Shown piece by piece: positions 21,572 to 30,529 of a stretch of DNA of 64,000 nt. Positions within the stretch are counted from its first letter, which is position 1; the number at the start of each line of letters is the position of its first letter. A program made the position numbers and the translations under genes. This stretch comes from Sphingopyxis soli (GTDB lineage: Bacteria > Pseudomonadota > Alphaproteobacteria > Sphingomonadales > Sphingomonadaceae). The notes under the pieces are model-generated. The model made no database searches. It worked only from the letters and a program-made list of their open reading frames with translations, and had not been told where the DNA came from. The stretch spans positions 1 through 64,000 of the forward strand of contig NZ_JAFMTR010000056.1 of NCBI RefSeq assembly GCF_018682675.1, in the 5' to 3' direction.

Positions 21572-22576
21572 GTGGAACAATCCGTCATGAAGGCCGCCTG
21601 GTACGAGCGGAAGGGAAACGCCGATGAGGTGCTGATCGTCGGCGAGCGGCCCGTGCCCGTCGCTGCGCCGGGCGAATTGCTCATTCGGGTGCGCGCCTCG
21701 GGCGTGAACCCTTCCGACACCAAGGCGCGGCAGGGCGCGCGCGGACGCACCGAGATGCCTTATCCGCTGGTCATCCCGCATCAGGATGGCGCGGGTGAAG
21801 TCGTCGCGGCCGGATCGGCCGAAGACGGCGACTGGATCGGCAGGCGCGTATGGTTCTACGAAGCGCAGCTCGGCCGGGCATTCGGTGCGGCTGCCGAATA
21901 TGTCGCGCTGCCGGTGCGACAGGTCTCGGTGCTGCCGGACGATGTCTCGTTCGAGGAAGGCGCCAGCCTCGGCGTGCCCGCGATGACCGCGCATCGTTGC
22001 GTTTTTGCCGATGGTCCGGTCGCGGGGAAGACGGTCTTCGTCTCGGGTGGCGCGGGCGCGGTCGGCCGCTATGCGATCCAGTTCGCCAAGCTTGGCGGGG
22101 CGACGGTAATCGCGAGCGTGAGCCGCGACGAGCAGGCGGATTCGGCGAGGACGGCGGGCGCCGACTTCATCGTCAACCGCAAGACCGACGACATCGTCGC
22201 GCGCGTTCGCGAGATCACGGGGCGGGAGCGCGGCGTCGACCGGTTCGTCGAAGTCGCTTTCGGTGCGAACCTCGATATCATCATGAGTCTGCTCGCGCCG
22301 CGCGGCGTGGTCGCGACCTATGCGTCAGACGCGGTGCCGGAACCCGCACTGCCGTTCTGGCCGCTCGTCATGCTCGACGCGACGGTTCGTTTCGTGCTCG
22401 TCTATGTCATGGACGCCGCTGCGCATGATCAGGCCGCGCAGGCGATCAACGAGGCGCTGGTGGCAGGGAAACTGAATCATAGTATCGCCGCAATCTATCC
22501 GCTCGACCGGATCGTCGAGGCGCATCGGGCGCAGGAAGCTGGCACTGCGATAGGCAAAATTGTCGTGATCCCCTGA
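21572..22576 (+). CDS. NADPH:quinone reductase-like (zinc-free MDR) oxidoreductase
   Basis: A 334-residue medium-chain dehydrogenase/reductase. The N-terminal GroES-like domain contains ASGVNPSDTKARQG, and the Rossmann domain contains the nucleotide motif VFVSGGAGAVGRYAIQFAKL. The structural zinc cysteines are absent, as in quinone reductases. The likely reaction is NADPH-dependent reduction of quinones or enones. I prefer the GTG at 21572, which has AGAGGA eight bases upstream; an ATG five codons later is the alternative. The neighbouring HxlR gene is the probable regulator. Confidence 0.9.
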   Translation: MEQSVMKAAWYERKGNADEVLIVGERPVPVAAPGELLIRVRASGVNPSDTKARQGARGRTEMPYPLVIPHQDGAGEVVAAGSAEDGDWIGRRVWFYEAQLGRAFGAAAEYVALPVRQVSVLPDDVSFEEGASLGVPAMTAHRCVFADGPVAGKTVFVSGGAGAVGRYAIQFAKLGGATVIASVSRDEQADSARTAGADFIVNRKTDDIVARVREITGRERGVDRFVEVAFGANLDIIMSLLAPRGVVATYASDAVPEPALPFWPLVMLDATVRFVLVYVMDAAAHDQAAQAINEALVAGKLNHSIAAIYPLDRIVEAHRAQEAGTAIGKIVVIP

Positions 22577-22582
22577 TCAGAC

Positions 22583-22993
22583 CTAGTGCGCGCCCCCGCA
22601 CTGGCCATGATCGCCGAGTGCCTCGATCACCCGGCAGTCGGCGGCTGCACCGCCCCGGCAGCGGCCGACGATCCGGGTAAGTTCGTCGCGCAATGCGGAT
22701 AGCTGCGCAATCTTCGCCTCGACCTGTTCGAGATGGGTCGACGCAATCCTGTCGGCTTCGCCGCAATCGCGGTCGGGATGATCCGACAGGTCGAGCAATG
22801 AACGAATCTCCTCGATCGTGAAGCCAAGCTCGCGCGAATGGCGCACGAAGCTGAGCCGCGACCGGTGGTCGGGTCCATAGCTGCGGTAATTCGCGTCGGT
22901 CCGCGCGGGGGCGGGGAGGAGGCCGATCCGCTCGTAATAGCGGATGGTTTCGATATTGGTGCCGGTGGCCTTTGACAGTTCGCCGATTTTCAT
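22583..22993 (-). CDS. MerR family metal-responsive regulator
   Basis: A 136-residue MerR protein. The N-terminal winged helix (IGELSKATGTNIETIRYYER) is followed by the dimer helix and a metal-binding loop. Cysteines occur in RDCGEAD (near residue 77), RCRGG and ADCRV. The His/Cys-rich tail GDHGQCGGAH is like that of CadR/PbrR-type regulators of Cd, Pb or Zn. The gene faces away from a CDF-like transporter across an intergenic region that holds a canonical MerR operator. The exact metal cannot be read from the sequence. Confidence 0.93.
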   Translation of the reverse strand: MKIGELSKATGTNIETIRYYERIGLLPAPARTDANYRSYGPDHRSRLSFVRHSRELGFTIEEIRSLLDLSDHPDRDCGEADRIASTHLEQVEAKIAQLSALRDELTRIVGRCRGGAAADCRVIEALGDHGQCGGAH

Positions 22994-22996
22994 CGC

Positions 22997-23027
22997 TTGA
23001 CCCTGTAGTTGCTACAGGATGCATATG
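22997..23027 (+). promoter_or_regulatory. MerR-type operator-promoter for the metal transporter
   Basis: A -35 TTGACC (22997-23002) and a -10 CATATG (23022-23027) are separated by 19 bp, the overlong spacer that MerR activators untwist. Between them lies a perfect 7-3-7 palindrome (CCTGTAG TTG CTACAGG, 23002-23018). The promoter reads toward the transporter gene. Confidence 0.9.
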
Positions 23028-23061
23028 GGGAGCCGACTCGAAGATGTAAGGAGGTTCGGCG

Positions 23062-23688
23062 ATGGCCGATCAATGTTGCGCAGGTAAAAGCGGCAAGACC
23101 GCGCTGAACAATCCGAAGTGGCGGCGGATCCTGTGGATCGCGCTGGCCATCAACGCTGCGATGTTCGGGGTCGAAATCGTCGCGGGCGTCGCCGCCGATT
23201 CGCGCGCGCTGCAGGCCGACGCGCTCGATTTCCTCGGCGATGCGGCCAATTATGCGATCAGCCTGGGCGTTGCCGGGATGGCGCTGGCATGGCGCGCCCG
23301 CGCCGCGCTGCTCAAGGCCGCGACGATGCTCGTCTTCGGCCTGTGGGTGCTCGGCTCGGCGTTGTGGGGTTTTCTGAACGGTGCGACGCCCCAGGCGGAG
23401 ACGATGGGGATCATCGGCACGCTTGCCCTCGCGTCGAATGTCGCTGTTGCGCTGATGCTCTACCGTTACCGGACAGGCGATGCGAACATGCGCTCGGTCT
23501 GGATATGCTCGCGCAACGATGCGATCGGGAATCTTGCCGTCCTGGCGGCGGCGCTCGGTGTGTTCGGGACGGGGCAGGGCTGGCCCGACCTTGCCGTCGC
23601 GGCGATCATGGCGGCGCTCGCGATATGGGGCAGTCTTGACGTCTTTCGCCATGCGCGCGGCGACCTCGCCAGCGTCGCGCGCGGGTGA
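23062..23688 (+). CDS. CDF-like cation transporter lacking the C-terminal domain
   Basis: A 208-residue, six-helix membrane protein related to cation diffusion facilitators, which export Zn, Cd or Co using the proton gradient. The metal-site helix 2 motif is DALDFLGDAANY, and helix 5 carries RNDAIGN. The cytoplasmic C-terminal domain of classical CDFs is absent, which fits a known short branch. A CxC-like start (DQCCAGK) may help bind metal. The preceding MerR-type promoter makes it the likely target of the divergent regulator. Confidence 0.88.
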   Translation: MADQCCAGKSGKTALNNPKWRRILWIALAINAAMFGVEIVAGVAADSRALQADALDFLGDAANYAISLGVAGMALAWRARAALLKAATMLVFGLWVLGSALWGFLNGATPQAETMGIIGTLALASNVAVALMLYRYRTGDANMRSVWICSRNDAIGNLAVLAAALGVFGTGQGWPDLAVAAIMAALAIWGSLDVFRHARGDLASVARG

Positions 23689-23787
23689 TCGGAATTGCAA
23701 GTCGGCCCGATTTTCGAAACGCCGATTTTCCACCCTATGCCAATGCCGCCGCCCCGATTATTGTGCGGTGCAGAATGAAGGGCGATC

Positions 23788-25533
23788 TTGGCATACAAAC
23801 AGGCGGAACGTGCCGCGCCCGTGCAGCCCGGATCGATTCGGGCCGCCTTTATGGCTGACGCCACCTCGCCCGCCGCCCCGCAGGACGAATATGTGCTGAA
23901 GCCGCACGAGCAGCCTCTGATCCCGGGATCGCCCGCCAATCCCGACCACCCCAAAGGCCGACGGATCGCCTATTTCGCAATCGGCATCTACCTCGGCCTG
24001 GTGGCGGGGCTGACGAACGGTCTGCTGCTCGCAAATCTGATCGTGCTGCAAGGAAACATGAACCTGACGCCGGTCGATACCGGTTGGGTGACCGTGGCCT
24101 ATAACCTGACCAATGCCTGCATGAGCATCTTGCTGTTCAAGGTGCGGCAGCATTTCGGAATCCAGCGTTTCGTTCGTGCGACGATGATCACCCTGCTGAT
24201 CGCCAATTTCGTGCAGCTGTTCGACGCGGGCTATCAGGTCGAACTCGTCTCGCGTGCGATTTCGGGCATCGCTGCAAGCGGGCTGGTGACGCTTTCGATC
24301 TTTTACATGATGCAAAGCCTGCCCGGGCCGCAAAGGATGATCGCACTGGTGCTCGGCATCGGTGTCGTTCAAATCGGCTTGCCGCTGGCGCGCGCCATCT
24401 CGCCGCTGCTGGTCTATGACGGCGATATCGGCAGCCTGTTCGCACTGCAATTCGGCTTGTCGCTCGTCACCGTCGGCCTCGTGAACGTCCTGCCGTTGCC
24501 GCAGGGCGTGACGGTGCGCGCCTTCGGCGTCCTCGATCTGATCAGCTTCCCGCTGCTCGCGGTCGGGATTGGCCTGCTGTGCAGCTTTCTGGTGCAGGGG
24601 CGCATCATCTGGTGGCCGACGCCGTGGCTGGGCGCCTTGCTGGCGCCTGCGATCGTGCTGATCGGCGCGGCGTTGCTGATCGAACACAATCGCCAAAATC
24701 CAATGCTCCAGACACGCTGGATGGCGAGCGGCGACCTGCTGAAGCTGGCGTTGGCCGGCGCGTTCATTCGCGTCGTTCTGTCGGAGCAGAATTTCGGCGC
24801 GACCGGGCTGTTGACGTCGCTCGGCTATGTCAACGACCAGCTCGTGACCTTCTATGCGATCACTGCCTTCGCGGCCTTGCTGGGCGTGTTCTTCCCGCTG
24901 ATCGGGCTCAATCCCGCCGACCTTCGCCTGTCGACACTGATCTCGCTGGGGATCATTTCGGTCGCGGCCTTCGCCGATACGCAGACAGGGCTGATGTCGC
25001 GCCCCTCCGACTTCTATCTGACGCAGGCGGCGATCGCCTTTGCATCGGTCTATTTCATAGGGCCGATGCTGATGGAAGGGTTCCTGCGCGCGCTGACGCG
25101 CGGACCATCCTATATTGTCAGCTTCCTGGCGCTGTTCAATCTGTCGCAAACCATCGGGGGGCTCGCCGGCACGGCGGCCTTGTCGGCGTTCTTCACCATT
25201 CGCGCCAAGGCGCATCTGATGACGCTGGGGCAGGGGTTGGCGACCGACGATCCGGCGCTGGCGCAGGCGCTCGCCTATCTGTCGAGCGGCCTGAACGGTT
25301 CGATCGGGGACGCGACGCTGCGCTCGGCGGTCGCCGGGCGCAACGTGGTTCAGGAAGCGGCGCGGCAGGCCGGGGTTCTGGCCTATAACGACGTTTTCTT
25401 CGTGATCGGCTTTGGCGCAGCGATAGGCTTCATGATCGTGCTGGTCCGCTGGCTGCGCGATCGGCGCCGTGGTTTCAGCCCGCTCGCAGCGGACCTTTCC
25501 CTCCTCCAGCAGATGTTGGCGCAAAGAAAATGA
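23788..25533 (+). CDS. DHA2-type MFS drug efflux transporter
   Basis: A 581-residue transporter of the EmrB/DHA2 group, with about 14 hydrophobic segments. Motif-like stretches include LNLTPVDTGWVTVAYNLTNA and the loop in helices 2-3. It is expected to expel drugs or other lipophiles together with the next two genes. The reported start is a TTG with AAGGG upstream; an ATG 21 codons later (23851) is an equal candidate because the intervening residues are poorly conserved in look. The stop overlaps the HlyD start (ATGA). Confidence 0.88.
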   Translation: MAYKQAERAAPVQPGSIRAAFMADATSPAAPQDEYVLKPHEQPLIPGSPANPDHPKGRRIAYFAIGIYLGLVAGLTNGLLLANLIVLQGNMNLTPVDTGWVTVAYNLTNACMSILLFKVRQHFGIQRFVRATMITLLIANFVQLFDAGYQVELVSRAISGIAASGLVTLSIFYMMQSLPGPQRMIALVLGIGVVQIGLPLARAISPLLVYDGDIGSLFALQFGLSLVTVGLVNVLPLPQGVTVRAFGVLDLISFPLLAVGIGLLCSFLVQGRIIWWPTPWLGALLAPAIVLIGAALLIEHNRQNPMLQTRWMASGDLLKLALAGAFIRVVLSEQNFGATGLLTSLGYVNDQLVTFYAITAFAALLGVFFPLIGLNPADLRLSTLISLGIISVAAFADTQTGLMSRPSDFYLTQAAIAFASVYFIGPMLMEGFLRALTRGPSYIVSFLALFNLSQTIGGLAGTAALSAFFTIRAKAHLMTLGQGLATDDPALAQALAYLSSGLNGSIGDATLRSAVAGRNVVQEAARQAGVLAYNDVFFVIGFGAAIGFMIVLVRWLRDRRRGFSPLAADLSLLQQMLAQRK

Positions 25534-26669
25534 CCGACGACAAGACACCGGCAACCGCAACCGACGAAGCTCCGCCTGTCGCGGCAGCGGCAGCGGCGCC
25601 CGAGCCGCCTCAGGGCGGCGGAGGCTGGCGGCCCGACCGTTCGCGATCGCAGATCATCCTGTTCAGCGGGCTGATCCTGCTCGGCGCGCTGGCGGTCCTC
25701 TATGCCTGGGGTCTGCCGCCGTTCCGGCCCGACAGCCAGACCACGGACAATGCCTATGTCCGCGGCCAGACGACGATCATCTCGCCGCAGGTCGGCGGCT
25801 ATGTGACGCAGGTGCTGGTGCAGGATTTCGAACGCGTCGCGGCGGGGCAGATCCTCGTGCGGATCGACGACCGCATCTATCGCGAACGCGTCGCGCAGGG
25901 CGCGGCGAACATCGCGGCGCAGAAGGCGAGCCTCAGCAACAGCGAGCAGAGCGAACGCTCGGCTGAGGCGCAGGTGCGTCTGCAGGATGCGGCGGTGGCC
26001 AATGCCGCCGCGCAGCTCCAGCGCGCGCAGGCCGACATGCGCCGCGTCAACGAACTCGTCGACGCTGGATCGGTGTCGCTGCGCGAGCGTGACCAGACGC
26101 TCGCGGCGCTGCGTCAGGCCGAAGCCGCGGTACGGCAGGCGCAGGCGCAGCGGCAGATCGCGCTCGAGCAGGTGCGGTCGGTGACCGTCGGGCGCGGCGG
26201 CCTGCAAGCCGGCGTCCAGAATGCCGAGGCGACCCGCGGCCTTGCCGACATCGATCTCGAGCGAACGGTGATCCGCGCGCCGCGCGCCGGCCGGTTGAGC
26301 GAGGTCGCGGTCCGCGTCGGACAACTCGTGAACCCGGGTACCCAGCTCATGTATCTGGTGCCGGAAACGCATTGGGTTGTCGCCAATTTCAAGGAGGGGC
26401 AGACCGCGAGCATCCGGGTCGGGCAAAAGGCTCATTTCCGGGTCGACGCGCTCGGCGGGGTCGAACTCAAGGGGACGGTCGAAAGCGTCGCTCCGGCGGC
26501 GGGGAGCGAGTTCAGCATCATCAAGCCCGACACCGGATCGGGCAATTTCGTGAAGGTGCCGCAACGAATCGCGGTGCGCATCCGGATCGATCCCGGACAG
26601 CCGCTCGCCAGGCGGCTCGGGCCCGGCATGTCGGTGATCGCGACCGTCGATACGGACGGCGGCCGGTGA
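25530..26669 (+). CDS. HlyD/EmrA family membrane-fusion adaptor
   Basis: A 379-residue adaptor that joins the inner-membrane transporter to the outer-membrane channel. A single N-terminal membrane helix (IILFSGLILLGALAVLYAWG, residues 43-62) is followed by the biotinyl-lipoyl half (TTIISPQVGGYVTQVLVQDF), a long coiled-coil hairpin (about residues 120-230) and the beta-barrel half (TVIRAPRAGRLSEVAVRVGQ). The start overlaps the MFS stop and the end overlaps the outer-membrane factor start, a tight operon. Confidence 0.93.
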   Translation: MTDDKTPATATDEAPPVAAAAAAPEPPQGGGGWRPDRSRSQIILFSGLILLGALAVLYAWGLPPFRPDSQTTDNAYVRGQTTIISPQVGGYVTQVLVQDFERVAAGQILVRIDDRIYRERVAQGAANIAAQKASLSNSEQSERSAEAQVRLQDAAVANAAAQLQRAQADMRRVNELVDAGSVSLRERDQTLAALRQAEAAVRQAQAQRQIALEQVRSVTVGRGGLQAGVQNAEATRGLADIDLERTVIRAPRAGRLSEVAVRVGQLVNPGTQLMYLVPETHWVVANFKEGQTASIRVGQKAHFRVDALGGVELKGTVESVAPAAGSEFSIIKPDTGSGNFVKVPQRIAVRIRIDPGQPLARRLGPGMSVIATVDTDGGR

Positions 26670-28027
26670 GACGCGCGGCGCTGTTGCTGCCGCTGCTGGT
26701 CGCGGGGTGCGCCCCGGCCATCAGTCCGCGGCCCGAGGCGAGCGTCGTTGCGCCGCCCGCCGACTGGCGCACGTCGCTGCCTGCCGAGGGCGCGGTCGAG
26801 CGCGAATGGTGGGCGCGGTTCGGCGACCCCCAGCTTTCGGCGCTGGTCGAACAGGCGCGCGCGAACAATAGCGACCTCGCCATCGCCGCGGCGCGCGTGG
26901 CCGAGGCGCGCGCGCAGGAACGCGTCGCCCGCTCACTGCTACTGCCCAGCCTGTCGGCAAGCGTACCGGGGTCGGAGGCGCGCACGGTCAACGCGTTCGG
27001 CCGGCCGAGCGAAAGCACCTCGGCACAGCCGACATTCCAGGCGGCGTATGAGGTCGATCTGTTCGGCGGCAACGCGGCGCGGCGCGATGCCGCGCGTGCC
27101 AGCGCGGCCGCTTTTGCCGCCGCGCACGAAGCGGCGACGCTGTCGGTCAGTGCGGCGGCGGCGAGCGGCTACATCACCTTGCTCGCGCTCGACGACCGTC
27201 TCAAAGTGCTCAAGGCAACGCTCGTCCAGCGTGGCGAGGCGCTGCGCATCGCGCGCGACCGCGCCGAGGCGGGCTATACGTCCGAGCTCGAACTCCGGCA
27301 GTCCGAAGCCGAATACCGCGCCGCCGAACAGCAGATCCCGACGATCGAAGCAGCGATTGCGCGGCAAGAAAATGCGCTGTCGTTGCTCGTCGGCGATACG
27401 CCGCACGCGATCGCCCGCGGCGTGAATTTCGACGCGCTCGCGACGCCTGTTGTCCCCGCGGTCGTTCCCTCCGAACTGGTTCGGCGCCGCCCCGACATCG
27501 CGCAGGCCGAATATTCGCTCGCCGCGACCGACGCCAATCTGCGCGCCGCGCGCGCGCAATTCCTGCCGCAGATCCGCCTGTCGGCATCGGGCGGCGCGGC
27601 GATTTCCTCGCTGCTCGGCGATCCGATCACCATCTGGTCGATCGGCGGCAGCATTCTCGCGCCGATCTTCTCGGGCGGGCGGCTGGAGGGGCAGTTCGAT
27701 GCGGCGACCGCACAGCGCGACCAGGCCGCCTTCGCCTATCGCAAATCGGTCCTGACCGCGTTTCGCGAGGTCGAGGACCAGCTTGCGCTGATCGACCGGC
27801 TGGACGCGCAGGAACAAGCCTTGCTCGCACAGCGCGCCGCGGTTGCCGAAGTGCTCCGCCACGCGGCGAACCGCTATCGCGCCGGCTATTCGCCTTATCT
27901 GGAGCAAATCGATGCGCAGCGCGCGCTGCTATCGGTCGATCTCGCGCTGATCCAGCTGCGTGCCGATCGGCTGACCTCCTATGTTGCGCTCTATCAAGCC
28001 CTGGGCGGGGGCACAGCCCAGCCGTAA
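26666..28027 (+). CDS. NodT-family outer-membrane efflux lipoprotein
   Basis: A 453-residue outer-membrane factor of the TolC class that completes the efflux pump. The lipobox LLPLLVAGC marks lipid attachment. Two OEP repeats follow, each with long coiled-coil helices; the signature SELVRRRPDIAQAEYSLAATD lies near residue 270. The start is a GTG that overlaps the HlyD stop (GTGA), with a purine-rich site before it. The longer frame to 26372 runs antiparallel in another frame of hlyD and is rejected. Confidence 0.93.
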   Translation: MRRAALLLPLLVAGCAPAISPRPEASVVAPPADWRTSLPAEGAVEREWWARFGDPQLSALVEQARANNSDLAIAAARVAEARAQERVARSLLLPSLSASVPGSEARTVNAFGRPSESTSAQPTFQAAYEVDLFGGNAARRDAARASAAAFAAAHEAATLSVSAAAASGYITLLALDDRLKVLKATLVQRGEALRIARDRAEAGYTSELELRQSEAEYRAAEQQIPTIEAAIARQENALSLLVGDTPHAIARGVNFDALATPVVPAVVPSELVRRRPDIAQAEYSLAATDANLRAARAQFLPQIRLSASGGAAISSLLGDPITIWSIGGSILAPIFSGGRLEGQFDAATAQRDQAAFAYRKSVLTAFREVEDQLALIDRLDAQEQALLAQRAAVAEVLRHAANRYRAGYSPYLEQIDAQRALLSVDLALIQLRADRLTSYVALYQALGGGTAQP

Positions 28028-28057
28028 GCCAGCGCCGTGCGCGGAAAGCGGCGGCGC

Positions 28058-29089
28058 TCAGCGATTGAGGCGCGGCGCCTGATCCTCGAGAAGCCGGTGC
28101 TCGGACGCGTCGCTCTTGAGCCTGGAGTCGGTCGGCGCCAGCTCGCTGCCTCTCTTGCCGAGGACGGCCTGGGGTGCGGAACTGAGTTCGCCTCTCGGCG
28201 GTGCGATCAGTCCTGTCGGGACCGCAGGAATCGAGGTCGCGGCATCGCCTTCCGCGAGCGCCGGGGCGAGCGGGAGCGCGCCGGGGTTCTCCAGCAGATA
28301 GCCCGACAGGCTGGTGACCGCCGACGCCGGAAGCAGTTCGGCATTGGCATAGGGGCTGACGAACGCGCCGCGCGTGCCGCTGCTGCCGCTCCATCGATAG
28401 AAGATATGCGATCCGACGGTGCGCAGCTTGGTCAGATTGGCGCTCCAGTAGGGAACCACCCAAAGCGTGTGATAATGCGTCGCCAGGCCGACGCTGGGTT
28501 CGACATAGCCGGACAGCGCCGCCGCGGCCACGGCGCGGGCGCGCGCCCAGCCGCTCGCCGAGGGCCGCCGGTTCAGCGAACCGTCACAGGTGAAGGTGAA
28601 CTGGCAACCGGTCTTTCGCTGCGAGCCCTGAAAGACGACCCCGCAGACCGAATTGGGATAAGCGGGGTGGCGCATCCGGTTGAGGACGACCTGCGCGACC
28701 GCGCGCTGGCCGGTCAGCGTTTCGGAGGCCGCCTCGTAATAAACCGCCGCAGTCAGGCAGTCGACCGCCGACAATCTGGTGTTCATCTGGGTCGACGGCA
28801 GGTTCAGCGCGAACGGGCGCGCCGCAACCAGCGGTTCGTCGGATTGGGGCACCGCCGCGTTGATCTGTTCGGCGGTTTGCGCGTCGATGCCCGGGCGGAA
28901 ACGGAAAGCTTCGGGCTCGGGCGCCGGGCGGGCGGCCGCTTCGCGCCGGGACGGGGACTCGACCGGCGACCGGTGCGGCAGCGAGAGCGACAGATAAATG
29001 GCATAGAGCGCCGCGAGCATCAGCAGCCCGCTTGCGCCGAGCAGGGCAGGAAGTCGCAGGGATCGCTGCTTCATCTGCACGTCAACCAC
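28058..29089 (-). CDS. SleB-type cell wall hydrolase
   Basis: A 343-residue protein with one N-terminal membrane anchor (LPALLGASGLLMLAALYAIY) and a Hydrolase_2 (SleB) domain at about residues 105-230. The domain shows CLTAAVYYEAASETLTGQRA with its catalytic-type Glu, VAQVVLNRMRHPAYP and CQFTFTCDGS. SleB domains are lytic transglycosylases acting on peptidoglycan. The C-terminal ~90 residues are low-complexity Pro/Ala. ATG codons at 29089 and 29074 are both possible. Confidence 0.9.
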   Translation of the reverse strand: MVDVQMKQRSLRLPALLGASGLLMLAALYAIYLSLSLPHRSPVESPSRREAAARPAPEPEAFRFRPGIDAQTAEQINAAVPQSDEPLVAARPFALNLPSTQMNTRLSAVDCLTAAVYYEAASETLTGQRAVAQVVLNRMRHPAYPNSVCGVVFQGSQRKTGCQFTFTCDGSLNRRPSASGWARARAVAAAALSGYVEPSVGLATHYHTLWVVPYWSANLTKLRTVGSHIFYRWSGSSGTRGAFVSPYANAELLPASAVTSLSGYLLENPGALPLAPALAEGDAATSIPAVPTGLIAPPRGELSSAPQAVLGKRGSELAPTDSRLKSDASEHRLLEDQAPRLNR

Positions 29090-29116
29090 TCTCTTTCGAC
29101 CCGAGCCTGACGCAAA

Positions 29117-29143
29117 AAGGGCCGGCCATCAAGGCCGACCCTT
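29117..29143 (-). terminator. Terminator after the PEP-CTERM gene pair
   Basis: AAGGGCCGGCC (29117-29127) pairs with GGCCGACCCTT (29133-29143) with one mismatch and a five-base loop. On the minus strand a run of five T follows, so this should end transcription of the leftward cargo genes. Its other side also has a T-rich end and could act in both directions. Confidence 0.8.
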
Positions 29144-29173
29144 CTTTGCCCAAGAAGCTGGCCGCGGTCGGGT

Positions 29174-29869
29174 TCAGGCGAACTGGAACCGGACCTGCGT
29201 TTTCTGCCGGCGGCGCATCGAGAAGCCGACCGCGCCGAAACCGAGAAGCATCAGCATCCACGTGCCCGGTTCCGGGACCGCCGAGAAGACCGCCGAGACG
29301 CGGAGGCCCGCCGGGTTCGAGCCCGGACCGCCGGTGCCCGAGTCGTTCTGGACGAGGAACGAAAGCGTGTTCGCGCCGGCGAGGAGGTTCGTGCTGATGT
29401 TCAGCGGAACACCCGTGCCGCCGCCGAACTGCGAAGCGCTGCTGCCATTGTTATAGATCGCGATGCCGTTCAGCAGGATCTGGGTGACGCGGTTGTCCGA
29501 CCAGAAATTCCCGGTCAGCGTCGCCGCGGTCGCGATCTGGCTGAGGGTGAAGATGGTCGAGTAAGTTACCGTTCCGACCGGCTGGTTCAGCGTGCCGTCG
29601 GCATTCGGCGTGATCCAGCGCGCGCCGTCGACGTTGCCGTTCTGGCCGGCCGGAGCGCCGCCGCTGTACCAGTTTGCGTGGATCAGCTGCGGGATCGACG
29701 CCACCAGCTCGGCGCTCGGCGTTTCGATCGACCAATTTGCATCGGTCGTTCCAGGAGCGCCGACGCCGGTCTTGATGTCGACCGTGGTTGCGGCGTTGGC
29801 CGTCGTTGCCGACAGGGTCACCGCGGTAAGCGTAAACGCCAATGCAAGGCTGTTCTTCATCATGGTCAT
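29174..29869 (-). CDS. PEP-CTERM sorted secreted protein 1
   Basis: A 231-residue exported protein. A signal peptide (SLALAFTLTAVTLSATTANA) is followed by a beta-rich middle of about 150 residues with Asn and Gly. The C-terminal sorting signal consists of VPEPGTWMLMLLGFGAVGFS, a membrane-spanning stretch, then MRRRQ. Such proteins are cut and anchored or released by an exosortase; the XrtV-like enzyme at 52.7 kb is the obvious candidate. The middle domain is not one I recognise. The best start is one of a cluster of ATG codons between 29860 and 29869. Confidence 0.85.
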   Translation of the reverse strand: MTMMKNSLALAFTLTAVTLSATTANAATTVDIKTGVGAPGTTDANWSIETPSAELVASIPQLIHANWYSGGAPAGQNGNVDGARWITPNADGTLNQPVGTVTYSTIFTLSQIATAATLTGNFWSDNRVTQILLNGIAIYNNGSSASQFGGGTGVPLNISTNLLAGANTLSFLVQNDSGTGGPGSNPAGLRVSAVFSAVPEPGTWMLMLLGFGAVGFSMRRRQKTQVRFQFA

Positions 29870-29890
29870 CCCCAATCTTCCAAACCGATT

Positions 29891-30529
29891 TCAGGCAAAA
29901 TTGACGCGAAGGTTCCGGCGGCGGCGCATCGAGAAGCCGACCGCGCCGATGCCGAGAAGCATGAGCATCCACGTCCCGGGTTCGGGCACGCCGGGTGCGT
30001 CGAGCAGCAGGTAGCTCGGGTTCCGGCTGTTGCCGACGTTCTGGACGGTGGCGTTGATCGAATAGAAACCGCTGGTGGGCGCGGTGAAGCTGACCTTCGT
30101 CCACGGACCCGCGGTGCCGGCGCCGACCGAACTGACCGACTGGCTGAACAAGGTCGTTCCGGAGAGGTTCGAGAAATCGAAGACGCCGAGGCCGCCGAAG
30201 TCGTTGAAGTTGGATTCGGTGGTCGCGAAGGCGACCATGAAGCTGATCGTTTCGCCCTGCGTCATCGAAAAGAGCTGCGTCAGCAGGGTCGGAATGCCCT
30301 GAATGCCTGCGGCGATGACCGCGAACTGCGAGCCCTCCTGCGCCGTATATCCGCCGAACGACGATACGGTCGCGACGCGCAGCGGGTTGAGGGTAAACCA
30401 TCCGGTCGGCGCGCCAAGCCCGACCGGGCCAGCTTCGAAGCCTGCGTTGACGATCGTCGATGCCGATGCGGCCTGCGGGGCCGACAAAGATGCAAGGGCA
30501 GCCGCAGCCGCCAGCAGAAATTTCTTCAC
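29891..30529 (-). CDS. PEP-CTERM sorted secreted protein 2
   Basis: A 212-residue exported protein with a GTG start preceded by GGGGG. The signal peptide (KKFLLAAAAALASLSAPQ) ends near AASA. The beta-sandwich-like middle (IVNAGFEAGPVGLGAPTGW, WTKVSFTAPTSGFYSINATV) looks like a carbohydrate-binding or DUF642-type fold, which is inference. The sorting tail VPEPGTWMLMLLGIGAVGFS followed by MRRRR is almost identical to that of its neighbour, while the rest differs. The gap to gene 1 is only ~20 bp, so they are cotranscribed. Confidence 0.87.
   Translation of the reverse strand: MKKFLLAAAAALASLSAPQAASASTIVNAGFEAGPVGLGAPTGWFTLNPLRVATVSSFGGYTAQEGSQFAVIAAGIQGIPTLLTQLFSMTQGETISFMVAFATTESNFNDFGGLGVFDFSNLSGTTLFSQSVSSVGAGTAGPWTKVSFTAPTSGFYSINATVQNVGNSRNPSYLLLDAPGVPEPGTWMLMLLGIGAVGFSMRRRRNLRVNFA

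Noticed and set aside
23758-25560. 600-residue minus-strand open frame over the MFS transporter
   Set aside because: Gln/Arg/Asp-rich shadow without hydrophobic segments or motifs; the plus strand encodes a clear 14-helix transporter.
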